A DNA stretch of 6,065 bases. Source: Bact-19 sp038319215 (GTDB lineage Bacteria; Bacteroidota; Bacteroidia; Bacteroidales; ML635J-15). How positions within the stretch are numbered: the stretch's first letter is position 1; each line of letters opens with the position of its first letter. This document shows, one piece after another, positions 1 to 4,957 of this stretch. Under the pieces are notes generated by a model. It had not been told where the DNA came from. It ran no database searches and saw nothing but the letters and a program-made list of their open reading frames with translations. The stretch spans positions 1 through 6,065 of the forward strand of contig JBBQCZ010000200.1 of assembly GCA_038319215.1 (NCBI GenBank). The letters run 5' to 3'. Position numbers and translations under genes: made by a program.

Positions 1-68
1 ATTCGAGTTGCAACAGTAGATTTTCCACTCCCTGAATTACCACGAATGATTATTAATTTCTGAATCAT
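1..68 (-). CDS. P-loop kinase, N-terminal 22 codons (runs off window)
   Basis: Only the start of this gene is inside the window; it was read by translating the complement from the ATG at 68. The 22 residues begin MIQKLIIIRGNSGSGKST, a hydrophobic beta strand followed by a Walker A loop (G10 to S17, pattern GxxxxGKS) that binds the phosphates of ATP or GTP. A very N-terminal P-loop of this form is typical of small nucleoside/antibiotic/sugar kinases of the AAA_33 or zeta-toxin type, but the substrate cannot be told from this much. No Shine-Dalgarno sequence precedes the ATG. A TACAAT hexamer lies six bases upstream, so the message may be leaderless. It follows the Fic gene on the same strand after 143 bases. 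Confidence 0.75.
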   Translation of the reverse strand, partial: MIQKLIIIRGNSGSGKSTVATR

Positions 69-74
69 GAATTT

Positions 75-80
75 ATTGTA
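75..80 (-). promoter_or_regulatory. Putative -10 box (TACAAT) of the P-loop kinase, leaderless arrangement
   Basis: On the minus strand TACAAT ends six bases before the ATG, which would put the transcription start at or next to the A of the start codon. I see no convincing -35 at 16-18 bases, so this rests on the hexamer and on the same spacing seen at the Fic gene. Confidence 0.35.
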
Positions 81-154
81 CAACAAAAGAAAATCTAGTA
101 GCGTAAATGCTTACTGGATAATCTGTAAAAATATGCTCTTGGCTCAGTATAAAG

Positions 155-173
155 GTCGCAGGCAAATGGCGAC
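155..173 (-). terminator. Weak hairpin after the Fic gene, possible terminator
   Basis: GTCGC and GCGAC form a 5-bp stem around a 9-base loop, about 40 bases past the Fic stop codon. On the minus strand it is followed by CTTTAT, only a short T tract. It is the only stable hairpin I see in the 143-base gap between the Fic and kinase genes. Confidence 0.25.
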
Positions 174-211
174 ACTAACACCAGTATATTTATGCATCAA
201 CTTCTCATTTA

Positions 212-763
212 TTAGCCCTTATAATCATCGGGCTCCTCATAATAATAAGACTGTTCAATGCCTTTCATGAATACTTCTCGATCATCAATTTTATCAGTCA
301 ATGTGCCACGTAATAGCTCACGAATTTCTAAATCGTTTACTGGACTACGCTCCATGGCATTTAGGTAATCTTGCTTATTTATTTCTTGCCAATCAATACA
401 CTTATTAAGATTTTTCTTCAAAATCAAATCAAGCCAAATTCGAGTGCTGCGACCATTCCCCTCTAAGAAAGGATGAGCGATATTCATCTCAACATATTTT
501 TTTACGATTTCTTCAAAAGTAGTTTCGGGCAGTTTTTCTATCTCTGCCAAGCCATTAACCAAATAAACGGCAGATGCAAAGGTAAATCCGCCCTTGCTGA
601 TGTTTTTAGAACGAACCATACCAGCAAAATCGTATAATCCGCTGAATAAATATTCATGAATTTGTTGCAATCCTTTGGCTTTGCCAACTTCGAAAGATGA
701 TAGATCACCACTATCAAATAAATTAATAGCTCGCTGTTTACTAATTTCATCAATGTTTTGCAT
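212..763 (-). CDS. fic: Fic domain protein adenylyltransferase, class III (NmFic-like)
   Basis: A complete single-domain Fic protein of 183 residues that transfers AMP from ATP to target hydroxyls. The catalytic motif HPFLEGNGRSTR is at residues 97-108 (H97 catalytic, E101 for metal, N103/R105/R108 for ATP phosphates). The last helix carries SYYYE (S172, E176), the class III inhibitory motif that blocks ATP binding from within the same chain. The protein resembles the Neisseria meningitidis class III Fic along its whole length, including the N-terminal SGD..EVGKAKGLQQIHEYLF region. Known relatives self-inhibit through tetramer formation and automodification, and some modify DNA gyrase; the target here is unknown. 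The motif's usual last residue, G or N, is E177 here. I chose the ATG at 763, not the in-frame TTG at 781, because the family begins there and the TTG lies upstream of a TATAAT box. No antitoxin gene is adjacent, as expected for this class. Confidence 0.95.
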   Translation of the reverse strand: MQNIDEISKQRAINLFDSGDLSSFEVGKAKGLQQIHEYLFSGLYDFAGMVRSKNISKGGFTFASAVYLVNGLAEIEKLPETTFEEIVKKYVEMNIAHPFLEGNGRSTRIWLDLILKKNLNKCIDWQEINKQDYLNAMERSPVNDLEIRELLRGTLTDKIDDREVFMKGIEQSYYYEEPDDYKG

Positions 764-769
764 ATATAT

Positions 770-778
770 ATTATAGCA
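770..778 (-). promoter_or_regulatory. Extended -10 promoter (TGCTATAAT) of the Fic gene, leaderless
   Basis: TGC-TATAAT on the minus strand is a perfect extended -10 element. It ends six bases before the ATG at 763, so transcription should begin at the start codon. TTAAGA (799-794) at 18 bases is a weak -35. There is no Shine-Dalgarno sequence, which fits leaderless translation. Confidence 0.55.
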
Positions 779-821
779 CAAAATAGCATATTTTCTTAAA
801 TATTACCTCTGTTAAAAGAAG

Positions 822-889
822 CCTTTCGGTCAGGGAACCAGGTCTGGGTTTTTACCTGCTGAGTCTGGCTCAGGCGACTGGACTCGAAC
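822..889 (-). repeat. 68-bp direct repeat, copy A: tRNA-Asn 3' end plus tail (candidate att site)
   Basis: This block matches 5943-6010 at 65 of 68 positions, in the same orientation, offset 5,121 bases. The differences are at 840, 872 and 874. On the minus strand it begins at the T loop (GTTCGAGTCCAGTCG), continues through the 3' acceptor strand and CCA, and runs 44 bases past the tRNA end to the GAAA-capped hairpin. The two copies enclose the whole redox/metal gene block. Such tRNA 3'-end duplications usually mark insertion by a tyrosine recombinase. The tRNA part here is not functional: the T-stem 5' strand is lost and the acceptor has two changes. Confidence 0.85.
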
Positions 890-926
890 TGTCACTAAAT
901 ATTAACATCGAATTTACGACTCGCTC
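865..926 (-). pseudogene. Decayed tRNA-Asn copy
   Basis: The 3' part (T loop to CCA, 889-865) is nearly intact tRNA-Asn. Upstream of it, after an apparent insertion of about ten bases, GTAAATTCGATGTTA (917-903) matches 12 of 15 positions with the anticodon-loop to variable-loop stretch of the complete tRNA-Asn, and GAGC (926-923) recalls the D-stem 3' strand. No stem but the loop of the T arm can form. This suggests that more than the 3' end was once duplicated. The weak part of the match was made by eye and could be chance. Confidence 0.45.
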
Positions 927-946
927 TATATTAGATTAAATATAGA
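925..946. repeat. Perfect 8-bp inverted repeat downstream of the thioredoxin-CcdA gene
   Basis: TCTATATT and AATATAGA flank a 6-base loop, 34 bases past the stop codon of the thioredoxin-CcdA gene. The stem is entirely AT-rich apart from one pair and no T tract follows on the minus strand, so it would be a poor terminator. It may only mark the 3' end of that transcript. Confidence 0.3.
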
Positions 947-980
947 ATTAGTAAAAGTCTAAAATTTAAATTATAGAATA

Positions 981-2204
981 CTAACCAAACATTAATAATT
1001 CAGGTTTGAATATAAGCAACAGACCAATTATCAACATCAATATACCTCCTATTACCTTGGATATTTTGCCGTATTTTGTCGATATACCTGTTGCTTTTAG
1101 TGTAAACATCGCAATAGCAAATATAATAATATCATCTAGCATAAAGAAGAATATATAGAGAATTATATAAGCATAGTATTGCCATGAGGGTAAATTACTG
1201 AGTGATAAGACCTGCGTAAATATCGCCGGAAAACCAGCCGAACAAACTAGTTCAACTAGATTAACGGCAAAAGCCAACAGCACAATTCCACCCAAAGCTA
1301 ACCACAGGCTATTTGGGTGAGCGATTGTTCTCATTTTTGCAAAAATAATCTGTCTTTTTTCACTACCAGTTACTTTACAGCCACTGTCTTTGTTGCGATT
1401 TTTGAAATAGTCGAACAGATTGTAGCCACCTCCAACTACTGCGAGAAGGCCTATGACCGTACGGACCCAAATTACAAAACCCAAGAACAATATTAACTGC
1501 AACCAAGCAGCCATAAACAGGAAATATACAGATGCCGAGGCAACAATAAACGTCACTCCGAGCGCCCACATTCTGCGTCGACTTTTCATCCCCAATAGCA
1601 AACTAATCAAAAACATCAATGTCCACATAGCACATGGATTAAATCCGTCTAACGTTCCGATAATTACCGCAAGTAGAGGCAACGAGAAGTTGAGTGCATT
1701 AATTTTACCAAAAAATGGTAAGTTTATAATTTTTTCAGCTTTATTGGTTTCAACTTTAGGTTTAGGCTGTTCGCTAGATGAAATATCCTTTGTGGCTGAC
1801 GCTAAAACTCCAGCTATAGAGTCGGGGCAAGTATTTTGCGTACAATATTGTAGTCTGTCTTTTATTTCCTTGTCGGTCGTGCCTTCTGCATAACCAGTAA
1901 ATTCCTTATCACCGATAACAAGAAACGGTACACCACTTGCATTAACTTTTAATTTATCGGCAGTTTTCTGCATTAAACTAACATTTTCTTGACTACCATA
2001 AATTTCGTAAGTATTAAGTTTTACATTTGGATAGTCGGGCAAGATTTCAGAAAGGTATATTTTTTCTTTGGCACAATGAGGACAACCATTCCCCCAAAAC
2101 AAATAAATATTCAGACTGTCGGTAGCATATGTATTTGCCGGAAAAAAGCTAAATAAACCTACAAAAAAGAACAAAAGCAGTATTATTTTGGTGATTTTTT
2201 TCAT
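981..2204 (-). CDS. Thioredoxin/glutaredoxin-CcdA fusion, membrane thiol-disulfide reductant transporter
   Basis: A 407-residue membrane protein predicted to carry electrons from cytoplasmic thioredoxin to the outside of the membrane. Residues 1-27 are a signal peptide (KK, hydrophobic run, TYA before cleavage). Residues 30-125 are a thioredoxin-fold domain with active site C41-P-H-C44 and the cis-proline loop GVP (P93); a further pair C121/C126 ends the domain. After a polar linker (140-160) come about six membrane segments of the CcdA/DsbD type, with one essential-type cysteine in FNPCAM (C191) and the partner in ELVCSAGFP (C321). This order, exported redox domain before the CcdA domain, is a compact version of DsbD. 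The ATG follows the thioredoxin stop without a gap (TAAATG) with an AGG just inside that gene, so translation is probably coupled. C276 in the hydrophilic loop KDSGCKV is an additional cysteine of unknown role. Confidence 0.93.
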   Translation of the reverse strand: MKKITKIILLLFFFVGLFSFFPANTYATDSLNIYLFWGNGCPHCAKEKIYLSEILPDYPNVKLNTYEIYGSQENVSLMQKTADKLKVNASGVPFLVIGDKEFTGYAEGTTDKEIKDRLQYCTQNTCPDSIAGVLASATKDISSSEQPKPKVETNKAEKIINLPFFGKINALNFSLPLLAVIIGTLDGFNPCAMWTLMFLISLLLGMKSRRRMWALGVTFIVASASVYFLFMAAWLQLILFLGFVIWVRTVIGLLAVVGGGYNLFDYFKNRNKDSGCKVTGSEKRQIIFAKMRTIAHPNSLWLALGGIVLLAFAVNLVELVCSAGFPAIFTQVLSLSNLPSWQYYAYIILYIFFFMLDDIIIFAIAMFTLKATGISTKYGKISKVIGGILMLIIGLLLIFKPELLMFG

Positions 2205-2474
2205 TTACCTGTCTTTATTTTCGTTAATAATGTTAACTAATTTATCTTTTGAGATCTCACCATTTAAACGCATAAATTCATTTTCATTTTTATCTAAAAA
2301 AACAAAAACGGGCAATATGTCTGTAATGCCATATTTTTCTACAACGTTTTTATCTTCTTCAAAATCGTGCATTTCCGTCTGAAGCCAGGGATTTTCCGTC
2401 TCTATCTCAGCCCAACGTGGCTTCATCACTAAACAACCAGAACACCAAACCGCACCAAATTTTAATACTTTCAT
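2205..2474 (-). CDS. Short cytoplasmic thioredoxin-like protein
   Basis: An 89-residue thioredoxin-fold protein without signal peptide or membrane segment. The active site is W-C11-S-G-C14, and ILP with P55 gives the cis-proline loop opposite it. It is shorter than a standard thioredoxin of about 105 residues, lacking the first helix and strand, as in other mini-thioredoxins. Its place directly before the thioredoxin-CcdA gene points to a role as the cytoplasmic electron donor to C191/C321; this is inferred from context. The start is fixed by a strong GAGGAG (2485-2480) that overlaps the end of the DUF134 gene, only two bases after whose stop the ATG begins. How it is itself reduced is not visible: no thioredoxin reductase lies in the window. 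Confidence 0.9.
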   Translation of the reverse strand: MKVLKFGAVWCSGCLVMKPRWAEIETENPWLQTEMHDFEEDKNVVEKYGITDILPVFVFLDKNENEFMRLNGEISKDKLVNIINENKDR

Positions 2475-2476
2475 TG

Positions 2477-2758
2477 TTACTCCTCTTTTGTTATTTTTAT
2501 TGCTTTTCCATCGACTAACGCCCGTGTAATCTTACTATACGCACTTGATAGTATTCTCTGAAAAGTGCTTTGGCTAGTATGCATTTTTGCCGCACAATCA
2601 GTTTGATCTAATTGTTCTATATTTTTTAAACGCATAGCCTCAATTTCTTCTAGTGAAAGTTCAACAATATCTAAATACATCATAGGAACGCCTTGTGGTT
2701 TAAAATATGTGACATTTGGATTGAATTTAATACATCGATTTAATTTTGGTCTAGGCAT
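2477..2758 (-). CDS. DUF134 (UPF0251) family putative DNA-binding protein
   Basis: A 93-residue protein of the DUF134 family, small helix-turn-helix proteins presumed to bind DNA. It starts MPRPKLNRCIKF and carries the family signature YFKPQGVP (18-25), the acidic stretch LSLEEIEAMRLKNIEQLDQ (35-53), and a sigma-70 region 4-like helix-turn-helix (about 52-74, TDCAAKMHTSQSTFQRIL) where recognition-helix residues S62-R68 fall. C9 and C55 could sense redox state or metal, but this is a guess. It is first in an operon with the thioredoxin and thioredoxin-CcdA genes and is the only candidate regulator in the window. Family members often sit near DUF5320 and NifX/NifB-like iron-cluster proteins; DUF5320 is next door, the latter are absent. 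Confidence 0.9.
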   Translation of the reverse strand: MPRPKLNRCIKFNPNVTYFKPQGVPMMYLDIVELSLEEIEAMRLKNIEQLDQTDCAAKMHTSQSTFQRILSSAYSKITRALVDGKAIKITKEE

Positions 2759-2778
2759 AATTAATTACTTTCATGTCT

Positions 2779-2808
2779 ATTGTACAAATACATACCCAAT
2801 ATTATCAA
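2779..2808 (-). promoter_or_regulatory. Promoter of the DUF134-thioredoxin-CcdA operon with GGGTAT motif in the spacer
   Basis: On the minus strand TTGATA (2808-2803) and TACAAT (2784-2779) are 18 bases apart, giving a leader of roughly 14 bases before the DUF134 ATG at 2758. The spacer contains GGGTATGTA (2797-2789), which recurs at the DUF5320 and peroxiredoxin promoters. With the spacer occupied, a protein bound there would block RNA polymerase. Confidence 0.6.
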
Positions 2809-2822
2809 TGTTGAGCACGTAT

Positions 2823-2849
2823 TTGGTTAATAGTTATACTATTTACCAA
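2823..2849. repeat. 27-base inverted repeat over the DUF5320 stop codon
   Basis: TTGGT-N-AATAGT and ACTATT-N-ACCAA form an 11-bp stem with one mismatch and a three-base loop. The hairpin contains the DUF5320 stop codon (2841-2839). No T run follows on the minus strand, so it could protect the 3' end of the message or weakly terminate it. On the plus strand a T-rich stretch follows after 10-15 bases, but no plus-strand gene ends here. Confidence 0.5.
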
Positions 2850-3072
2850 TATTATTAATTTTTTCGTTAACTAGTCTAAGTTCGGACTCTAGTTGATTTT
2901 TTATTTCTTGTAGATCTTGTTCGTTGCTATCTAATGTTTTTAGTTGTCGGTATCGCAAACCTCTACCGCCACCAAAACCATAGTATATACAATTCTCATT
3001 TTTACAATTGCCCATACCTCTACCTGTTAACGGTCCTTTACTTATTGGGCCTGTCTCATCTAATTGTGGCAT
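2839..3072 (-). CDS. DUF5320 family small protein
   Basis: A 77-residue protein with the DUF5320 signature: an N-terminal GP...GP.TGRG.G.C segment (G8 to C23), then C28, a glycine/arginine-rich stretch GFGGGRGLRYRQ (32-43), and a C-terminal predicted coiled coil (49-75, heptads of L/I with charged residues). The function of the family is unknown; members often lie beside DUF134 and iron-cluster (NifX/NifB-like) genes, which hints at metal or Fe-S handling. Two cysteines, C23 and C28, could bind metal as a dimer. It is shorter than the usual 100-120 residues because the Gly-rich part is reduced. The start is fixed by AAAGGAG (3083-3077), four bases before the ATG. Confidence 0.8.
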   Translation of the reverse strand: MPQLDETGPISKGPLTGRGMGNCKNENCIYYGFGGGRGLRYRQLKTLDSNEQDLQEIKNQLESELRLVNEKINNIGK

Positions 3073-3116
3073 ATATCTCCTTTCGATTATGACAACCTTT
3101 TTAACTGTCTATTATG

Positions 3117-3145
3117 AGTATATACCCGTTACTAATTTAAATCAA
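3117..3145 (-). promoter_or_regulatory. Promoter of the DUF5320 gene with GGGTATATA motif
   Basis: TTGATT (3145-3140) and TATACT (3122-3117) lie 17 bases apart on the minus strand. The GGGTATATA motif (3127-3119) runs into the -10 box. Its left flank GTAAC matches GTAAT at the peroxiredoxin promoter. The -35 directly follows the rhodanese stop codon. The leader of about 40 bases holds two copies of TCATAAT 25 bases apart. Confidence 0.65.
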
Positions 3146-3496
3146 CTAGCAGGCGGGGTTGGTTGATGCGCAAGTTGTACTGCCCTTATTTTGCAAATCT
3201 GTTAGGCCACCAACATTCGCAACATCCTCATAGCCTGCCTTTTCAAGAATAACTTTTGCTTCAGCAGCCCTTTTGCCACTTCTACAATAGACTTTTATTG
3301 AAACGCCTTTATAAATTTTTGAAAAATCACCGCTTTGTAATGTCGCTAAAGGAATGTTTACAGCATTATTCGCATGACCTGTAGCGTATTCCTCTGGGGT
3401 ACGTACATCAACAAGCTGGGATTCACTCCTACCAAACACAGCCAATCCTAAAACAAGAATAATTACTGCAGATATTATGATAATTATTTTTTTCAT
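3146..3496 (-). CDS. Membrane-anchored rhodanese-like sulfurtransferase
   Basis: A 116-residue protein with an N-terminal membrane segment or signal peptide (residues 1-20, MKK then a run of I/V/L) and one rhodanese domain facing outside. LVDVRTPEEYATGHANNAVNIP (28-49) is the usual first half, and the active-site loop is C71-R-S-G-K-R76, with C71 able to carry a persulfide. Rhodaneses move sulfur or relay thiol oxidation; no substrate can be deduced. No lipobox is present, so it is anchored or secreted, not a lipoprotein. The end carries C109 and C116, absent from most single-domain rhodaneses, that could form a disulfide. Facing outward, C71 would need a reductant, which the thioredoxin-CcdA protein could supply. 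Confidence 0.9.
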   Translation of the reverse strand: MKKIIIIISAVIILVLGLAVFGRSESQLVDVRTPEEYATGHANNAVNIPLATLQSGDFSKIYKGVSIKVYCRSGKRAAEAKVILEKAGYEDVANVGGLTDLQNKGSTTCASTNPAC

Positions 3497-3516
3497 AAAC
3501 TCACTTTCTTTATTAA

Positions 3517-3525
3517 ATTATAACA
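3517..3525 (-). promoter_or_regulatory. Extended -10 promoter (TGTTATAAT) of the rhodanese gene
   Basis: TGT-TATAAT on the minus strand is a perfect extended -10 element. It ends 20 bases before the ATG at 3496, leaving a leader of about 14 bases with AAAGTGAG as an imperfect Shine-Dalgarno. I see no good -35, which an extended -10 does not require. It separates the rhodanese from the ZIP gene, whose stop lies 47 bases upstream. Confidence 0.6.
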
Positions 3526-3543
3526 AATATTCGTCTACGATTA

Positions 3544-4293
3544 TTATTCGGCAAAATATAACTTAATGAACAACATAAATAGAATACCCACGGCGAATAA
3601 GCCAAAATTATAAATAGATTTAGATATTCTCGGCTCTTTGTGTAGTTCCGGTATCAAATCTGACATAGCTATATATAAAAAACCGCCAGCAGCAAAAGGC
3701 AATAAGAATGAAGTTATATTATTGAACGAACTTATTAATAAATATCCAACTACGGCTCCAGCAATAGCCGTTAGCGACGATATAAAATTCCAAAATAAGG
3801 CTTTGGTTCTTGTGAATCCACCGTGTATTAATACACCAAAATCACCAATTTCTTGTGGTAGCTCATGCGCAGCGACAGCAATAGTGGTCGCAATCCCAAC
3901 TTCTTTGCTAATCGAAAAAGCCGATACGATAATTAGACCATCAATAAAATTATGAAGACCATCACCTATTAGACTCATATAAGTAAAGATATGCACCTTA
4001 CAACCACTATCTTTATGACAATGATGCCATTTTAAATATCGCTCAAGTATAAAAAACACCGAGATGCCAATAATTAAATAAATAAATGGGGTTAAACTAT
4101 TAGATACCTCGATTGCTTCTGGCAATAAATGCAAAAACGCCCCGCCAATCAATGCCCCTGTCGAAAATGCCACAAGACACAATGTAATATTGGCTATTGT
4201 TTTATGTTTCATAAATAGAGTAACAATACCAATTAGCGATATAAGACTAATTATAATAGTAGCTATTACAGAATTTATTAAAATTTGATCCAT
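3544..4293 (-). CDS. ZIP family divalent metal transporter
   Basis: A 249-residue polytopic membrane protein of the ZIP family, which moves zinc, iron or related ions into the cytoplasm. About eight membrane segments can be read. The transport motifs are present: GDGLHNFIDG (110-119; H114, N115, D118) in segment 4 and AAHELPQEIGDF (141-152; H143, E144, E148) in segment 5, the binuclear metal site. H55 in FLHLLPEA and D212/E216 are additional conserved polar membrane residues. The loop before segment 4 holds HHCHKDSGCKVH (90-101), three His, two Cys and a terminal His that could bind metal. The start codon overlaps the HAD stop by one base (TAATG), with AGGA about ten bases upstream, so the pair is translationally linked. 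The metal cannot be told from sequence; zinc or iron is most likely for the family. Confidence 0.95.
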   Translation of the reverse strand: MDQILINSVIATIIISLISLIGIVTLFMKHKTIANITLCLVAFSTGALIGGAFLHLLPEAIEVSNSLTPFIYLIIGISVFFILERYLKWHHCHKDSGCKVHIFTYMSLIGDGLHNFIDGLIIVSAFSISKEVGIATTIAVAAHELPQEIGDFGVLIHGGFTRTKALFWNFISSLTAIAGAVVGYLLISSFNNITSFLLPFAAGGFLYIAMSDLIPELHKEPRISKSIYNFGLFAVGILFMLFIKLYFAE

Positions 4294-4901
4294 TATTTTA
4301 TTCCTAGTAGATTATTTACTTCACTAATAATTTGTTCTGGGGTTTTTGCTAATATCGTTGAAAAACCCATAGCCTTTGCGGTGTCTAAATTTGGCTGTTT
4401 GTCGTCAATAAATACAGATTCTTGGGCTGTGGAGTTCATTCGATCCAACGATAATTGGTAAATCTCTTTTTGTGGTTTTAACAAGCCAACTTCGCATGAC
4501 AATATAGTTTCGTCAAATATATCATAGTGTCCGGATTGTTTAATTATATCACGGACTGGGCTAATAATGTTAGATATTAGCCCAACCTTGAAGCCTCTTG
4601 ACTTTAATACATATACCAATTCGACAATGCAACTATTTGGCCTTAGCCCCTGCCAATTATTAAAATATCCAATACAAGATTTATCGACTCCTAAACTATA
4701 GTTATTTTTTACTTTATCCCAATATTCGTTTTCAGATATTTGCCCTAACATAAACTGACTAAATTCATTTTTCACTATTTTTCTAATTTGTTCATCTGTC
4801 GCGCCAACATTACGCAATGACAACTCTATAAATTCATTGCCAGAATCATCGGCGATAACACCGCTCCAATCAAAAAAAACTGTTGAATATTTATTTTCCA
4901 T
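4293..4901 (-). CDS. HAD superfamily hydrolase, probable phosphatase
   Basis: A 202-residue HAD protein with a four-helix cap between motifs I and II (about 20-85). Motif I is FFDWSGV with nucleophile D11; motif II is LISN (S110); motif III is K142 in LLKPQKE; motif IV is FIDDKQPN (D166, D167). The position two after the nucleophile, usually the acid/base aspartate, is S13, as also happens in HAD members with DLGG or DLGN loops such as the YihX type. Family members act on sugar phosphates or other small phosphate esters; the substrate is unknown. No Shine-Dalgarno precedes the ATG and a TATAAT lies five bases upstream, which suggests a leaderless message. It is linked by a one-base overlap to the ZIP gene; why a phosphatase pairs with a metal transporter is unclear. 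Confidence 0.9.
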   Translation of the reverse strand: MENKYSTVFFDWSGVIADDSGNEFIELSLRNVGATDEQIRKIVKNEFSQFMLGQISENEYWDKVKNNYSLGVDKSCIGYFNNWQGLRPNSCIVELVYVLKSRGFKVGLISNIISPVRDIIKQSGHYDIFDETILSCEVGLLKPQKEIYQLSLDRMNSTAQESVFIDDKQPNLDTAKAMGFSTILAKTPEQIISEVNNLLGIK

Positions 4902-4906
4902 ATTTA

Positions 4907-4912
4907 ATTATA
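4907..4912 (-). promoter_or_regulatory. Putative -10 box (TATAAT) of the HAD-ZIP operon, leaderless arrangement
   Basis: A perfect TATAAT on the minus strand ends five bases before the HAD ATG, so transcription would start at the start codon. No clear -35 is seen at 16-18 bases; the position is taken up by the inverted repeat at 4914-4939. Confidence 0.45.
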
Positions 4913-4913
4913 T

Positions 4914-4939
4914 CTAAATACCACAAACCACATATTTAG
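4914..4939. promoter_or_regulatory. Inverted repeat upstream of the HAD -10 box, possible operator
   Basis: CTAAATA and TATTTAG are 7-bp inverted arms separated by 12 bases that contain TGTGG twice on the minus strand. The element sits immediately upstream of the -10 box, where a repressor or activator would act. It also lies 18 bases past the peroxiredoxin stop, so it could be a weak end-of-transcript hairpin, but no T run follows. Confidence 0.35.
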
Positions 4940-4957
4940 TTAACCAAGCTTATTGCC

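Noticed and set aside
67..270. 67-residue plus-strand frame
   Set aside because: It runs against the kinase start and the Fic 3' end, has no family resemblance and no ribosome site, and is explained by AT-rich sequence.
764..781. TTG at 781 as the Fic start
   Set aside because: It would translate through the perfect extended -10 box, and homologous Fic proteins begin at the ATG at 763.
538..789. 83-residue minus-strand frame in the Fic gene
   Set aside because: It is another frame of the Fic coding region, whose catalytic motif fixes the true frame.
1375..1569. 64-residue minus-strand frame
   Set aside because: Shadow frame inside the CcdA membrane domain.
1453..1893. 146-residue plus-strand frame
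   Set aside because: It is antisense to the thioredoxin-CcdA gene, which has clear motifs through this region; no recognisable domain.
2188..2382. 64-residue plus-strand frame
   Set aside because: Antisense to the thioredoxin gene and the signal peptide of the fusion; no support.
3638..3955. 105-residue plus-strand frame
   Set aside because: Antisense to the ZIP gene, which carries the transport motifs across this stretch.
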